Assembly (NCBI RefSeq): GCF_001426665.1
Contig: NZ_LMEY01000029.1
Span: forward strand, 34,957 to 98,956
DNA length: 64,000 bases
Reading direction: 5' to 3'
Origin: Rhizobium sp. Root1334
GTDB taxonomy: Bacteria; Pseudomonadota; Alphaproteobacteria; Rhizobiales; Rhizobiaceae
Numbering within the stretch: position 1 is the stretch's first letter; each line of letters starts with the position of its first letter. Of this stretch, positions 10,301-19,080 are shown piece after piece. The position numbers and the translations under genes were made by a program. The notes under the pieces are model-generated. The model saw nothing but the letters and a program-made list of their open reading frames with translations. It did no database searches and was not told where the DNA came from.

Positions 10301-13043
10301 TGCCGCAAAGGCTTTGAACGCAGGATTCAATCTGTCCGTGCTTCCGGCTGGCCTACCAACGTCCCTTTCCGCCAAGTTCGATACGCCGGTCACGTTATCC
10401 GGCATGGTGACCACCGGCGCCGACGGTGCGGTTGATATCAGCAGGCTCGCCGTCGGTTCCGGAACGATTCAGGCCGCAGGCTCCCTCGGTCTCAAGGACG
10501 GAGCCCTGACGGCTGCCCTCACCGGCACACTGCCCGATCTCGGCAAGGTGCTGGCGGATGCCAGTGGGATCGCCGACTTCAAGGTCGATGCCACCGGCCC
10601 GCTCGACAATCTCGGCATCAAGGCCGAAGTCACCTCCAGCGGTGCAACGTTGGCAGGCCGCACACTCAGTGACCTCCAACTGACCGCAGACGCGACAGCC
10701 AATCCGAAAAACCCGCAGGCCAAGATCAAGGCCACCGGTGCTCTTGGCGGCCAGGCCATCAACGTCAATGCCGACCTGATATCCGAAGAGGGACGCACCA
10801 GCCTTCCGGTTCTTCAGGTTCAGGTCGGCGACAACCGATTGAACGGCAAGATCCAGTTCACCACCGATTTCCTGCCGCAGGGCAATGTCGACTTCGCCTT
10901 CCCCGATGTCGGCTTGCTGGCTGCAATGGCGGGTGAAAAGGCGTCGGGCGACATTGCCGGATCAGCTTCGATCAACAGCACCGGCGGCAAGACCTCGATT
11001 GCACTGAAGGCGAGCGGCTCGGGTATCAAGCGCGGCGATCTCGTCATCACCAAGCCGGTTGCTGATATCACCATCGCCGACCTCAAAGCCTTGGCGGTCA
11101 AGGGCAATCTCTCCGTCGACGCCTTCGCGCAGGGTGAGAACCGCGTCAACGGCCTGAAGCTCGACTTCGCCCAGCAGGCCGGAAAGACCGATGTGACACT
11201 TGATGGCCAGTACGACGGAGCACCGCTCAGCCTGCGCGCCGGTATCGAAACGGCAAATGGCAAGACGACCGTCAACCTCGCCTCCTTCACTGCTACACCA
11301 CGCAGGATCCCGGTAAAGCTGTCGGCACCAACGACGATCACCATCGAAAACGGAAAGGTCAGTCTGCAGAAGCTGACGATCGGCGCTTCAGGCGGCACAA
11401 TCGCCGTCACTGGCTCGGCGGGTGAAAAACTCGACCTTAATGTCAATCTCAACGCCTTGCCGGCCAGCCTCGCCAATACATTCGTGCCGTCGCTCGGCGC
11501 GGACGGCGCCATCAGCGGCAAGGTCGATGTCACCGGCACCGCGGCTGCACCCGTCGTGGCCTATGATATGCGCTGGGCAAACGCCGCAGTCGCGCAGGCC
11601 AAGTCCGCTGGCGTCGGTGCGCTCGATATCGCGGCGAAGGGGCAATTTGCCAACAATGTCGTGACGCTCGACACAACGCTCAACGGGGCAGGCGGCCTTG
11701 CGTTCAAAGGCAATGGCAAGGTTGGCATTACCGGCAACAAGCCGATCGACGTCAAAGCGTCCGGCAACCTGCCGTTCGCTCTCGCAGCCAATCTTCTGGC
11801 CGAGCAGGGATTCACCCTGACTGGTGCCGCCAATGTCGATCTTTCCATCACCGGCGCCGCAACAGCGCCCCAGGTGACCGGCACGATCTCCACGTCGGGC
11901 GCGCGCTTCGTTGATGTCCGCCGTAATCTGGCTATCACCGACCTCACGGCCCATGTTGCGCTTGATGGCAAGCAGGCGAATATCCAGAAGCTTTCCGGCA
12001 AGCTCGCCAGCGGCGGCACGCTGGATGTCACCGGCACGGTTGGCATCGCGCCCGGTTCCGGATTCCCGGCCGACATCGCCATCCGCCTTGCCAATGCGAC
12101 CTATGTCGATGGCAGCCTGTTCACAGCCAGCATCGACGGCGCGATGACCCTCAAGGGCTCTCTGACCGCAACACCCGTTCTGGGCGGCAAGGTCACCATC
12201 CACAAGGCGTCGATCACCATTCCGGAAAAGCTGCCGGCGTCGCTGTCCGAGATCAACATCAAGCACAAGAACGCCCCGGCCAAGGTCAGGCAGATGCAGG
12301 CGGATGTCAGCAAAGACACGGGCAGCGGCGGCAGCACCAAGAGCGGCGGCATTGCCTTTGATCTGACTGTCAGCGCGCCCAGCAAACTGTTCGTCCGTGG
12401 CCGCGGTATCGATGCCGAGCTTGGTGGTGACCTGACCATTCGCGGAACAGCGGTCGAACCCGCCGTTTCCGGCGGTTTCGAAATGCGCCGTGGGCGGCTG
12501 GAAATCCTCGGCAAGCGCCTCGACTTCGCCGATGGCACAATCACTTTTGGCGGCAACCTCGTTCCCACCCTTGACCTCGACGCAACCTCCAGCGCCGGGG
12601 CAACGACGATCACTGTCAACGTCGCAGGCCCTGCCAACAACCCGGCCATCACGTTCTCATCGTCACCTGCTTTGCCACAGGACGAAATCCTGGCGCAGCT
12701 GATCTTCAACCGGTCGCTGTCCAACCTGTCGGCCCTGCAGATCGCCCAGTTGGCCAGCGCCGTCAGCGAACTGGCCGGCGGCGGCTCAAATTCGCTCTTG
12801 AGCGGCCTGCGCAACAAGCTGGGTGTCGATGATCTCGACGTTTCGACGGATGCGACCGGCGGCGCGACGGTGACGGCCGGAAAGTATCTCAACGACCGGA
12901 CCTATCTGGAACTGCAATCCGGCTCGGAGGCAGGCGGCGGCAAAGCGATCATCAATCTCGATGTCGGCCGCGGCGTCAAGCTGCGCGGCGAAGCCGGCGC
13001 CAGCGGCGCAGGTGGCGGGATTTTCTATGAGAAGGAATATTGA
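7332..13043 (+). CDS. tamB: Translocation and assembly module protein TamB (DUF490), with internal duplication
   Basis: 1903 aa. One N-terminal transmembrane anchor (about residues 10-35), a very long periplasmic beta-rich region, and the conserved C-terminal TamB/DUF490 domain with SPALPQDEILAQLIFNRSLS near the end. It is thought to span the periplasm as a hydrophobic groove joining the inner membrane to TamA. E. coli TamB is 1259 aa, so this form is much longer. Part of the extra length is an internal tandem duplication: residues about 353-865 and 866-1379 align over their whole length, each running from RLPLxxGEA to SAGEKLD. The reading frame is open throughout. It is probably co-transcribed with tamA. 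Confidence 0.92.
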   Translation: MNRLPRFLKIALRWLAYGTGFALFALVLLVLFAGFTAPGARFVAAMIEKYASTPDQIVRINDPSALLTGDFKASSVTLFDSKGVYAEIREVAIDWSPTALFSKRFDAAKLSAGSVRLERLPIPSQETKEVRKTFALPLEVKIDAFDFEEIIIGKEIAGADQFLNAQGKLNATNASIAAALAIAQRDRPDAKAIADIIFNPANDELKLETTIEEPKGGLLAKAMHLPGEPAVSISVTGNGPLTKWTGTATAALDGNQVLKVDGEHTLAPDGFRTMALKGGGTFRDLLPAVFRPLFEGTTDIDLSAALDGTTMRIQRGKFTTAAFAFAASGTYSTLGQNDLQASLTGTNGPIDFRLPLAKGEAQLSINNASVSLIGEAQAAVLDIGADIGKATLPQGEIEAISLHAFSDGFNLSTKTGPLKTTIETGATRFISADIDRLVKGPVKIDGTLSVTPETVSFDPLTLESASIGGTLTGSYTIAENTLATGFKLFALPAVLPPALAEKFDTTIAITGNLGTGSNGSLTVNDLALKSGTIEAAGSAALETGNLTAAVSGAVPEIGKFLANAKGAANFKADASGPLDALAIKAEVTANGATLAGRTLNDLAVNADATVGQNGPNATVTATGSLDGQKIDAKAEIASAKGATSLPSIEATIGQNTLTGALDLREDFQPNGSLTFNLPDLGLLAAMAGQTASGDLAGTASITSENGVTSVVVKANGSGITRGDLVISKPAADITIADLKALAIKGAVTVEEVKQGDTRLAGLKLGFEQQGPKTNFALDGTYDDAPLTARGDLQSAGGQTTINLQSFAAAPKKIPLQLAAPTTITIENGAVNLQQLAIAVSGGTVTLNGSAGEKLDVTATLAGIDTRLPLENGEAHVVLDTGTASITGGMQSAIINVQASVGQLALPQGRIDAIKLTAQSDAFNLSTQTGLIKTRIETGDTQLTSADLDRLVKGPVKVETILDVSPERIGFDPVTIDSNNLGGTINGAFEIAAKALNAGFNLSVLPAGLPTSLSAKFDTPVTLSGMVTTGADGAVDISRLAVGSGTIQAAGSLGLKDGALTAALTGTLPDLGKVLADASGIADFKVDATGPLDNLGIKAEVTSSGATLAGRTLSDLQLTADATANPKNPQAKIKATGALGGQAINVNADLISEEGRTSLPVLQVQVGDNRLNGKIQFTTDFLPQGNVDFAFPDVGLLAAMAGEKASGDIAGSASINSTGGKTSIALKASGSGIKRGDLVITKPVADITIADLKALAVKGNLSVDAFAQGENRVNGLKLDFAQQAGKTDVTLDGQYDGAPLSLRAGIETANGKTTVNLASFTATPRRIPVKLSAPTTITIENGKVSLQKLTIGASGGTIAVTGSAGEKLDLNVNLNALPASLANTFVPSLGADGAISGKVDVTGTAAAPVVAYDMRWANAAVAQAKSAGVGALDIAAKGQFANNVVTLDTTLNGAGGLAFKGNGKVGITGNKPIDVKASGNLPFALAANLLAEQGFTLTGAANVDLSITGAATAPQVTGTISTSGARFVDVRRNLAITDLTAHVALDGKQANIQKLSGKLASGGTLDVTGTVGIAPGSGFPADIAIRLANATYVDGSLFTASIDGAMTLKGSLTATPVLGGKVTIHKASITIPEKLPASLSEINIKHKNAPAKVRQMQADVSKDTGSGGSTKSGGIAFDLTVSAPSKLFVRGRGIDAELGGDLTIRGTAVEPAVSGGFEMRRGRLEILGKRLDFADGTITFGGNLVPTLDLDATSSAGATTITVNVAGPANNPAITFSSSPALPQDEILAQLIFNRSLSNLSALQIAQLASAVSELAGGGSNSLLSGLRNKLGVDDLDVSTDATGGATVTAGKYLNDRTYLELQSGSEAGGGKAIINLDVGRGVKLRGEAGASGAGGGIFYEKEY
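8388..11468 (+). repeat. Tandem 1.54 kb duplication inside tamB
   Basis: Two in-frame copies, about 8388-9926 and 9927-11468, with a spacing of 1539 bases (513 codons). Shared landmarks in both copies and in the same order include DRLVKGPVK, GATLAGRTL, GLLAAMAG, ADITIADLKALA, APTTITIENG and SAGEKLD. Many substitutions separate the copies at protein level, so the duplication is old. Confidence 0.9.
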
Positions 13044-13067
13044 GCGAAGCTGCTTCGGCTCGCTCAA
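13039..13067. terminator. Hairpin between convergent tamB and lrp genes
   Basis: ATTGAGCGA pairs with TCGCTCAAT across a 12-base loop that can form a short inner AGC/GCT pairing. It overlaps the tamB stop and lies before the end of the leftward Lrp gene. The T run is weak, so terminator function is moderately likely. Confidence 0.5.
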
Positions 13068-13078
13068 TACCGTCTGGT

Positions 13079-13522
13079 TTAAACCGCCGCCGAAATCTTG
13101 CTGGTCTTCAAAAGGATGTTCGTCTCGGTGAGGTTGATGCCGTCAATCAGCCGGATCAGCCGCAGCGTTTCGTCGAAGGTGCCGAGATCCTTGTCCTCCA
13201 ATTCGGCAATGAAATCCCAGCGGCCATTGGTCGAATGAAGGGCGCGCACCTGCGGCATGCCGCGCAGCTGCGTGGCGACGCGATCCGCCATCTTGCCGTG
13301 AATTTCGATCATGACGATGGCACGCACGCCGCTGCCGGAAAGCTCCGCTCCCGTGCGGATCGTGAAGGCGGCAATCGTTCCGGATGCGACCAGCCGGTCG
13401 ATGCGGGCGGCAACGGTCGCACGCGACGCGCCGGTGGTGACGGCGAGAGCTGAGACGGGCGTGCGGGCATTGTGGCGCAGCGCGCTGATCAGGGAATGGT
13501 CAAGATCGTCGAGACTTATCAT
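13079..13522 (-). CDS. Lrp/AsnC-family regulator, divergent from the arginase genes
   Basis: 147 aa. An N-terminal winged HTH (LDDLDHSLISALRHNARTPVSALA ... SRATVAARIDRLVASG) precedes a C-terminal RAM/ligand domain. It faces rocF-rocD across a 138-base divergent region. By position it is probably the arginine- or ornithine-responsive regulator of these genes, as is usual for Lrp-type proteins next to their targets. Start 13522 is preferred: AGG lies 4 bases before that ATG, whereas the GTG at 13537 has poor ribosome-site spacing. Confidence 0.88.
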   Translation of the reverse strand: MISLDDLDHSLISALRHNARTPVSALAVTTGASRATVAARIDRLVASGTIAAFTIRTGAELSGSGVRAIVMIEIHGKMADRVATQLRGMPQVRALHSTNGRWDFIAELEDKDLGTFDETLRLIRLIDGINLTETNILLKTSKISAAV

Positions 13523-13560
13523 TTTGCCTATCCGCACTTCTCATAGTGTCAATTATTGCA

Positions 13561-13610
13561 ATCTATTTGCCAGTTTTCCATCTATTTGCCAACAAACAAA
13601 CCCGTATAAT
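13561..13610 (+). promoter_or_regulatory. Direct repeats and -10 element in front of rocF
   Basis: ATCTATTTGCCA occurs twice, at 13561-13572 and 13580-13591 (19-base period). A perfect TATAAT follows at 13605-13610, about 50 bases before the rocF start. No good -35 at 16-18 bases is seen, which fits an activator-dependent promoter. The repeats are candidate binding sites for the divergent Lrp protein. Confidence 0.5.
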
Positions 13611-13660
13611 CCGCGCACAAACCGGGCAAACCGGCATCACGCGAACTTGCGGGGAAGACC

Positions 13661-14596
13661 ATGGCTGAATCCAAGAAGAACATCGTACTCATCGGCGCAC
13701 CGCTCGAAGAAGGCTCCGGCCGCCGTGGCGCTGCAATGGGTCCTGCGGCCCTGCGCATTGCAGGTCTCGACACAATGCTGGCCGGCCTTGGCCACAGCGT
13801 CACCGACGACGGTGACCTGAAGCCGCTGCCTGCACGCGACCTGCCGAACCACCCGAAAGCCAACAATTTGCAGATCGTCGCGGCGATCACCCGCGCGCTC
13901 GACGAATCGGTGCATCAGTCAGCCCGCGCCGGCAATTTCCCGGTCATCCTCGGTGGCGACCACGCCCTGTCGATGGGCTCGGTCTCCGGCATGGCGCGCT
14001 ATGCCCAGGAACAGAACCGCCCGCTCTTCGTGCTCTGGCTCGATGCCCATGCCGATTTCAATTCGCCTGCGACTTCCCCTTCAGGCAATATGCACGGCAT
14101 GCCGGTGGCCTTTTTCTGTGGCCAGGCCGAGTTCGCCCCGATCCTCGACAAGGACCGCCCGATGGTCGATCCGAAAAACGTTTTCCAGGTTGGCATCCGC
14201 TCCGTCGATGACCGCGAACGCGAGGAAATCGCCGAACATGGCGTCAATGTCTATGACATGCGTGCCATCGACGAGACCGGCATGGCCCATATCATGCACG
14301 AGATCATCGCCAAGATTAAAGCCGCCAACGGCCTGTTGCATGTCAGCCTCGACGTCGATTTCCTCGATCCGGAACTGGCGCCCGGCGTCGGCACCACGGT
14401 TCCCGGCGGCGCGACCTTCCGCGAAGCGCATCTGATCATGGAAATGCTTTGCGACAGCGGCCTCGTCTCATCGCTCGATCTTGTCGAGCTCAACCCCTTC
14501 CTCGACGACCGCGGCAAGAGCGCCCGCATTCTCGTCGAGTTGACCGCAAGCCTGTTTGGCCGCCGCATTCTCGACCGGCCGACACGCAGCGCCTGA
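13661..14596 (+). CDS. rocF: Arginase
   Basis: 311 aa ureohydrolase that hydrolyses L-arginine to ornithine and urea. All Mn-binding motifs of the family are visible: GGDHAL (about residue 97), DAHADFN (about 128) and SLDVDFLDP (about 229). The N-terminal [17 protein letters not shown] block is typical of arginase rather than agmatinase. GCGGGGAAG precedes the ATG. It is followed 28 bases later by rocD, so the two genes carry arginine through ornithine to glutamate semialdehyde. Probably controlled by the divergent Lrp regulator. Confidence 0.95.
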   Translation: MAESKKNIVLIGAPLEEGSGRRGAAMGPAALRIAGLDTMLAGLGHSVTDDGDLKPLPARDLPNHPKANNLQIVAAITRALDESVHQSARAGNFPVILGGDHALSMGSVSGMARYAQEQNRPLFVLWLDAHADFNSPATSPSGNMHGMPVAFFCGQAEFAPILDKDRPMVDPKNVFQVGIRSVDDREREEIAEHGVNVYDMRAIDETGMAHIMHEIIAKIKAANGLLHVSLDVDFLDPELAPGVGTTVPGGATFREAHLIMEMLCDSGLVSSLDLVELNPFLDDRGKSARILVELTASLFGRRILDRPTRSA

Positions 14597-14624
14597 GCCA
14601 ATAACAAAAGCCACTGGAGGACCC

Positions 14625-15830
14625 ATGAATACGACAAACGCACTGATCGAAACCGAATACCGGCTGGGCGCGCATAACTACAAGCCGATTGATGTCGTGC
14701 TTTCGCGCGGTGAAGGTGTCTATGTCTGGGACCTTGACGGCAATCGTTACCTCGATTGCCTGTCGGCCTATTCCGCTGTCAACCAGGGCCATTGCCACCC
14801 CAAAATCCTGGCGGCGATGATGGAGCAGGCGCAAAAGCTGACGCTCACCTCGCGCGCCTTCCGCAACGACCAACTGGCGCATTTCTACGAGGAACTGGCA
14901 ACGCTCACCGGCAGCCACAAGATCCTGCCGATGAACTCAGGCGCCGAAGCCGTCGAAACCGCCGTCAAGGCGGTGCGCAAATGGGGCTACGAGGTCAAGG
15001 GCGTCGCGGAAAACAAGGCCGAGATCATCGTCTGCTCCAACAACTTCCATGGCCGCACCATGGGCATAGTCGGTTTCTCGACCGATCCGGACGCCCGCTC
15101 CGGCTTCGGCCCGTTCGCGCCGGGCTTCAAGACCGTTCCGTTCGGCGATATCGAAGCGTTTCGCGCCGCGATCAACGAGAACACCGTCGCCTTCCTGATC
15201 GAACCAATCCAGGGCGAAGCCGGCGTCATGATCCCGCCGCAGGGCTATTTCCCGGGAGTCCGTGCGCTGTGCTCCAAGCATGGCATCACGCTGATCCTCG
15301 ACGAGATACAGACTGGCCTCGGCCGCACCGGCAAGCTGCTCGCCGAAGAGCATGAAGGCATCGAAGCCGACGTGACCCTGATCGGCAAGGCACTGTCCGG
15401 CGGCTTCTATCCGGTCTCGGCCGTTCTTTCGAATTCCGAAGTGCTCGGCGTCCTGCAGCCCGGCCAGCATGGCTCGACCTTCGGTGGCAATCCGCTGGCC
15501 TGCGCCATCGCCCGCGCGTCGTTGAAGGCCCTGACCGAAGAAGACATGATCGGTAACTCGGCCCGCATGGGCGAGCGTTTCCAGGCTGGTCTCAAGGACA
15601 TCCGTTCGAACATCATCAAGGACGTTCGCGGCCGGGGCCTGATGCTGGCCGTCGAACTGGTTCCCGAAGCCGGCGGCGCCCGCAAATATTGCGAAGCGCT
15701 GAAGGAGCGCGGCATCCTTGCCAAGGACACCCATGGCGACACGATCCGCATCGCTCCGCCGCTGGTGATCACGGCTGATCAGGTCGATTGGGCCGTCGAG
15801 CAGTTCGCCGGCGTTTTGACGGCGCAGTAA
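14625..15830 (+). CDS. rocD: Ornithine aminotransferase
   Basis: 401 aa class III PLP aminotransferase that converts ornithine plus 2-oxoglutarate to glutamate-5-semialdehyde and glutamate. Visible features are the [12 protein letters not shown] block that binds the cofactor phosphate, [12 protein letters not shown], and the PLP lysine in [17 protein letters not shown]. The start at 14625 is fixed by GGAGG 4 bases upstream and by [19 protein letters not shown], the family N-terminus; a longer frame overlapping rocF is rejected. Last gene of the rocFD unit. Confidence 0.95.
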   Translation: MNTTNALIETEYRLGAHNYKPIDVVLSRGEGVYVWDLDGNRYLDCLSAYSAVNQGHCHPKILAAMMEQAQKLTLTSRAFRNDQLAHFYEELATLTGSHKILPMNSGAEAVETAVKAVRKWGYEVKGVAENKAEIIVCSNNFHGRTMGIVGFSTDPDARSGFGPFAPGFKTVPFGDIEAFRAAINENTVAFLIEPIQGEAGVMIPPQGYFPGVRALCSKHGITLILDEIQTGLGRTGKLLAEEHEGIEADVTLIGKALSGGFYPVSAVLSNSEVLGVLQPGQHGSTFGGNPLACAIARASLKALTEEDMIGNSARMGERFQAGLKDIRSNIIKDVRGRGLMLAVELVPEAGGARKYCEALKERGILAKDTHGDTIRIAPPLVITADQVDWAVEQFAGVLTAQ

Positions 15831-15880
15831 GCGGCAAGCATGGGTTTCTGCAACCCCATAATGTACCTATAATACGAACC

Positions 15881-15905
15881 AATACCCGGCGTTGCGCCGG
15901 GTATT
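15881..15905 (+). terminator. Hairpin after rocD
   Basis: An 11-bp stem, AATACCCGGCG with CGCCGGGTATT, has a 3-base loop. The T run after it is broken (GTCATTTG), so strength is uncertain. Confidence 0.65.
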
Positions 15906-16178
15906 GTCATTTGTCATATTTATGCCGGCAGGCGTTCGAAACTCGGCAAATCTTAAATATCTATTGAAGTTTTAGCCCCTAGATATTGCCGTCGCGACCG
16001 GTCTGAACCGGGGCATGAAGCTTTCGCGAAAAGCCGGTCATCCGGCATGACCTGACGACGCCGTGCAAAGCGCCGGTATCGTTTGCCAGCCGTCCACATT
16101 CCTACTCAGAAAAACCGCCCGATCGCGCGGCACTCAGCCGCGCGCGTTGCAAACCCGCGTGCACAAGGACCGATAGTC
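15906..16178. other. Intergenic region upstream of the chemoreceptor gene
   Basis: About 270 bases. A frame open from 16083 extends the chemoreceptor N-terminus, but it is rich in Arg/Pro and lacks family similarity. An A/T-rich stretch near 15950-15985 is the likely promoter zone. No further gene seen. Confidence 0.45.
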
Positions 16179-17969
16179 ATGACCCGTTTTTCGTCACCGT
16201 TCCGCAGCGACGCCAAGGCAATCCTGTCTGCGATGCAACGATCTCAGGCAATTATTGAATTCGACCTGCAGGGAAACATCCTGACGGCCAATGAAAACTT
16301 CTGCAAAACTGTAGGATACGATCTGGCGGAAATCGTCGGCCAGCACCACCGCATGTTTGTAGATCCGGCCGACGCAGCAAGCAGGGACTATCGTGACTTC
16401 TGGGCGCGGCTTGCCCGCGGCGAGTTCGATCGCCGCCAGTACAAGCGGATCGGCAAGGGTGGCAGGGAAATCTGGATCGAAGCATCGTACAATCCCATTT
16501 TCCGGGGCTCGAAACCCTATAAAGTGGTCAAGTTTGCCACTGACATAACGGCCGTGAAACTGAGAAGTGCAGAAGATGCCGGCAAGATCGCTGCGATCTC
16601 CCGCGCCCAGGCCGTTATCGAGTTCACGCCGGACGGCGACATTCTGACCGCCAACGGGAACTTTCTGTCGACGCTCGGTTATCAACTTGGCGATATTCAA
16701 GGCAAGCACCACAGCATGTTCTGCGAGCCCGCCTACGGCAGCAGCGAAGAATACCGGGACTTCTGGGCCAGGCTGCGCAATGGTCAGTTCATCGCCGATG
16801 AATTCAAGCGGATCGGCAATGGCGGCAGAGAGGTCTGGATCCAGGCCAGCTACAATCCGATCTTCGATTTGAATGGGTCGGTGAAGAAGGTGGTAAAGTT
16901 CGCAACCGACATTACCGGTCGCGTCAATAACAGCCGGGAGCTGGCGGCAGCAATGCGGGAATTGGCCAATGGTAATCTCGATCAGCATCTGGACAGGCCA
17001 TTCATCCCGGCACTGGAAGCGCTCCGCCTCAGCTTCAACGGTACCATCGACAAGCTGAAAGAGACGATGCGTGCCGTCGGCGCCAATGCGCAAGCAATCG
17101 CAGCCGGCTCAGGCGAAATCAGCAGTGCGGCTCAGGACCTTTCAAAGCGTACCGAGCAACAGGCCGCGTCGGTTGAAGAGACAGCGGCAGCACTGGAGCA
17201 GATCACCACGACCGTGGCCGATAGCAGCCGCCGCGCCGCGGAAGCAGGCACACTGGTTGCCCAGACCAAGCTCGACGCCGAACGTTCCAGCGAAGTGGTG
17301 AGAAACGCCGTCCACGCGATGGGCGAGATCGAGAACTCGTCGCGCGAGATTTCCAGCATCATCGGCGTCATCGACCAGATCGCCTTCCAGACCAACCTGC
17401 TTGCCCTCAACGCAGGCGTCGAAGCGGCGCGGGCGGGCGATGCCGGCAAAGGGTTTGCCGTGGTAGCCCAGGAAGTGCGCGAACTCGCCCAGCGTTCGGC
17501 AACAGCGGCAAAGGAGATCAAGAGCCTGATCACCACATCCAGCGATCAGGTCAAGGACGGCGTCTCTCTCGTTGGCCAGGCCGGCAAGGCGCTGGAGGAA
17601 ATCCTGAGCCAGGTGGACCAGATCAACACCAATGTGTCCGCTATTGTAGAAGGTGCAAAAGAACAGGCGACAGGTTTGAAAGAAATTAACCAGGCTGTGA
17701 ATACAATGGACCAAGGTACACAGCAGAATGCAGCAATGGTCGAGCAATCCACGGCTGCCAGCCACGCCTTGGAAAAGCAAGCAGACGGTCTTTTCAGTCT
17801 TCTCAGCCAGTTCAAGGTCGGTGAGGCATCGCAGGGTCGCTTGGCGGCAGCGCGGCAGGACGCAAAACCGGTCGCTTCCCCGGCCCGGGTCATGGCCAGC
17901 CGGGTAGCGAAGGCCTTTAGTTCAAACATGGCAGTTGCCGCCAATCGGGATAGCTGGGAAGAATTTTGA
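16179..17969 (+). CDS. Cytoplasmic methyl-accepting chemotaxis protein with two PAS domains
   Basis: 596 aa. No transmembrane segment or signal peptide is visible, so it is a soluble receptor. It has two tandem, closely similar PAS domains (about residues 20-130 and 140-255, each with IEFxxxGxILTANxNF and [13 protein letters not shown]), a short HAMP-like linker, and the MCP signalling domain with the hairpin [37 protein letters not shown]. The protein ends in DSWEEF, a WxxF-type tail like the C-terminal pentapeptide that tethers CheR/CheB. The PAS domains may bind haem or flavin and sense redox state or oxygen; the ligand is not known. Start 16179 has AAGGA upstream. Its stop overlaps the cheW start. 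Confidence 0.9.
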   Translation: MTRFSSPFRSDAKAILSAMQRSQAIIEFDLQGNILTANENFCKTVGYDLAEIVGQHHRMFVDPADAASRDYRDFWARLARGEFDRRQYKRIGKGGREIWIEASYNPIFRGSKPYKVVKFATDITAVKLRSAEDAGKIAAISRAQAVIEFTPDGDILTANGNFLSTLGYQLGDIQGKHHSMFCEPAYGSSEEYRDFWARLRNGQFIADEFKRIGNGGREVWIQASYNPIFDLNGSVKKVVKFATDITGRVNNSRELAAAMRELANGNLDQHLDRPFIPALEALRLSFNGTIDKLKETMRAVGANAQAIAAGSGEISSAAQDLSKRTEQQAASVEETAAALEQITTTVADSSRRAAEAGTLVAQTKLDAERSSEVVRNAVHAMGEIENSSREISSIIGVIDQIAFQTNLLALNAGVEAARAGDAGKGFAVVAQEVRELAQRSATAAKEIKSLITTSSDQVKDGVSLVGQAGKALEEILSQVDQINTNVSAIVEGAKEQATGLKEINQAVNTMDQGTQQNAAMVEQSTAASHALEKQADGLFSLLSQFKVGEASQGRLAAARQDAKPVASPARVMASRVAKAFSSNMAVAANRDSWEEF

Positions 17970-18448
17970 TGAACAACACGATCTCTACAGGTACCTTCGG
18001 TCACGAAACGCTCGAGATCATCGCTTTCCGTCTGCACGATCAGGAGTTCTGCGTGAAGACTACGACGATCCGCGAAATCCGTGGCTGGGCACCTTCGACA
18101 CCGATTCCGCATTCGCCTGCCGACGTTCTCGGCGTGATGAACCTGCGCGGCACCGTCATCCCGATCATTGACCTTGCCCACAAGCTCGGCATGAAGAGCA
18201 CGGTTGCCAACGAACGCAGCGCCATCGTGGTTGCCGAAGTGCACAATATGGTCATCGGCCTCGTCGTTGACCGCGTCTCCGATATCCTGACGGTGCGTGG
18301 CGACCAGGTTCAGCCGGTTCCGGAAATCACCACATCCTTCGACAAGAGCTATGCAGAAGGCATCATCGCCAACGAAACCGGCATGATCTGCTTCCTCAAC
18401 CTCGCCCGCATGTTCAAGGAACGCGAAATGGAAGACGTCGCAGCCTGA
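17969..18448 (+). CDS. cheW: Chemotaxis coupling protein CheW
   Basis: 159 aa CheW-like SH3-fold adaptor linking chemoreceptors to CheA. The conserved GVMNLRGTVIPIIDLA block and the following VxVVxxVSDIL region are present. The ATG shares its A with the receptor's TGA (TTGATGA), so translation is coupled and the pair probably works as a dedicated receptor-coupler unit. No cheA is present in this window. Confidence 0.93.
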   Translation: MNNTISTGTFGHETLEIIAFRLHDQEFCVKTTTIREIRGWAPSTPIPHSPADVLGVMNLRGTVIPIIDLAHKLGMKSTVANERSAIVVAEVHNMVIGLVVDRVSDILTVRGDQVQPVPEITTSFDKSYAEGIIANETGMICFLNLARMFKEREMEDVAA

Positions 18449-18472
18449 TCGCTGCCCATGCTTACCTCATAG

Positions 18473-19015
<543 letters not shown>

Positions 19016-19026
19016 TGTATCGAGTA

Positions 19027-19056
19027 GACAGGATCGTTCGCGCGGCCGATCCTGTC
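19027..19056. terminator. Hairpin between the SFPASDP gene and acvB
   Basis: A perfect 10-bp inverted repeat, GACAGGATCG/CGATCCTGTC, around a 10-base loop followed by ATTTC. It lies between convergent genes and could serve both directions. Confidence 0.6.
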
Positions 19057-19080
19057 ATTTCAAGCCATGCTATGGGCAGG

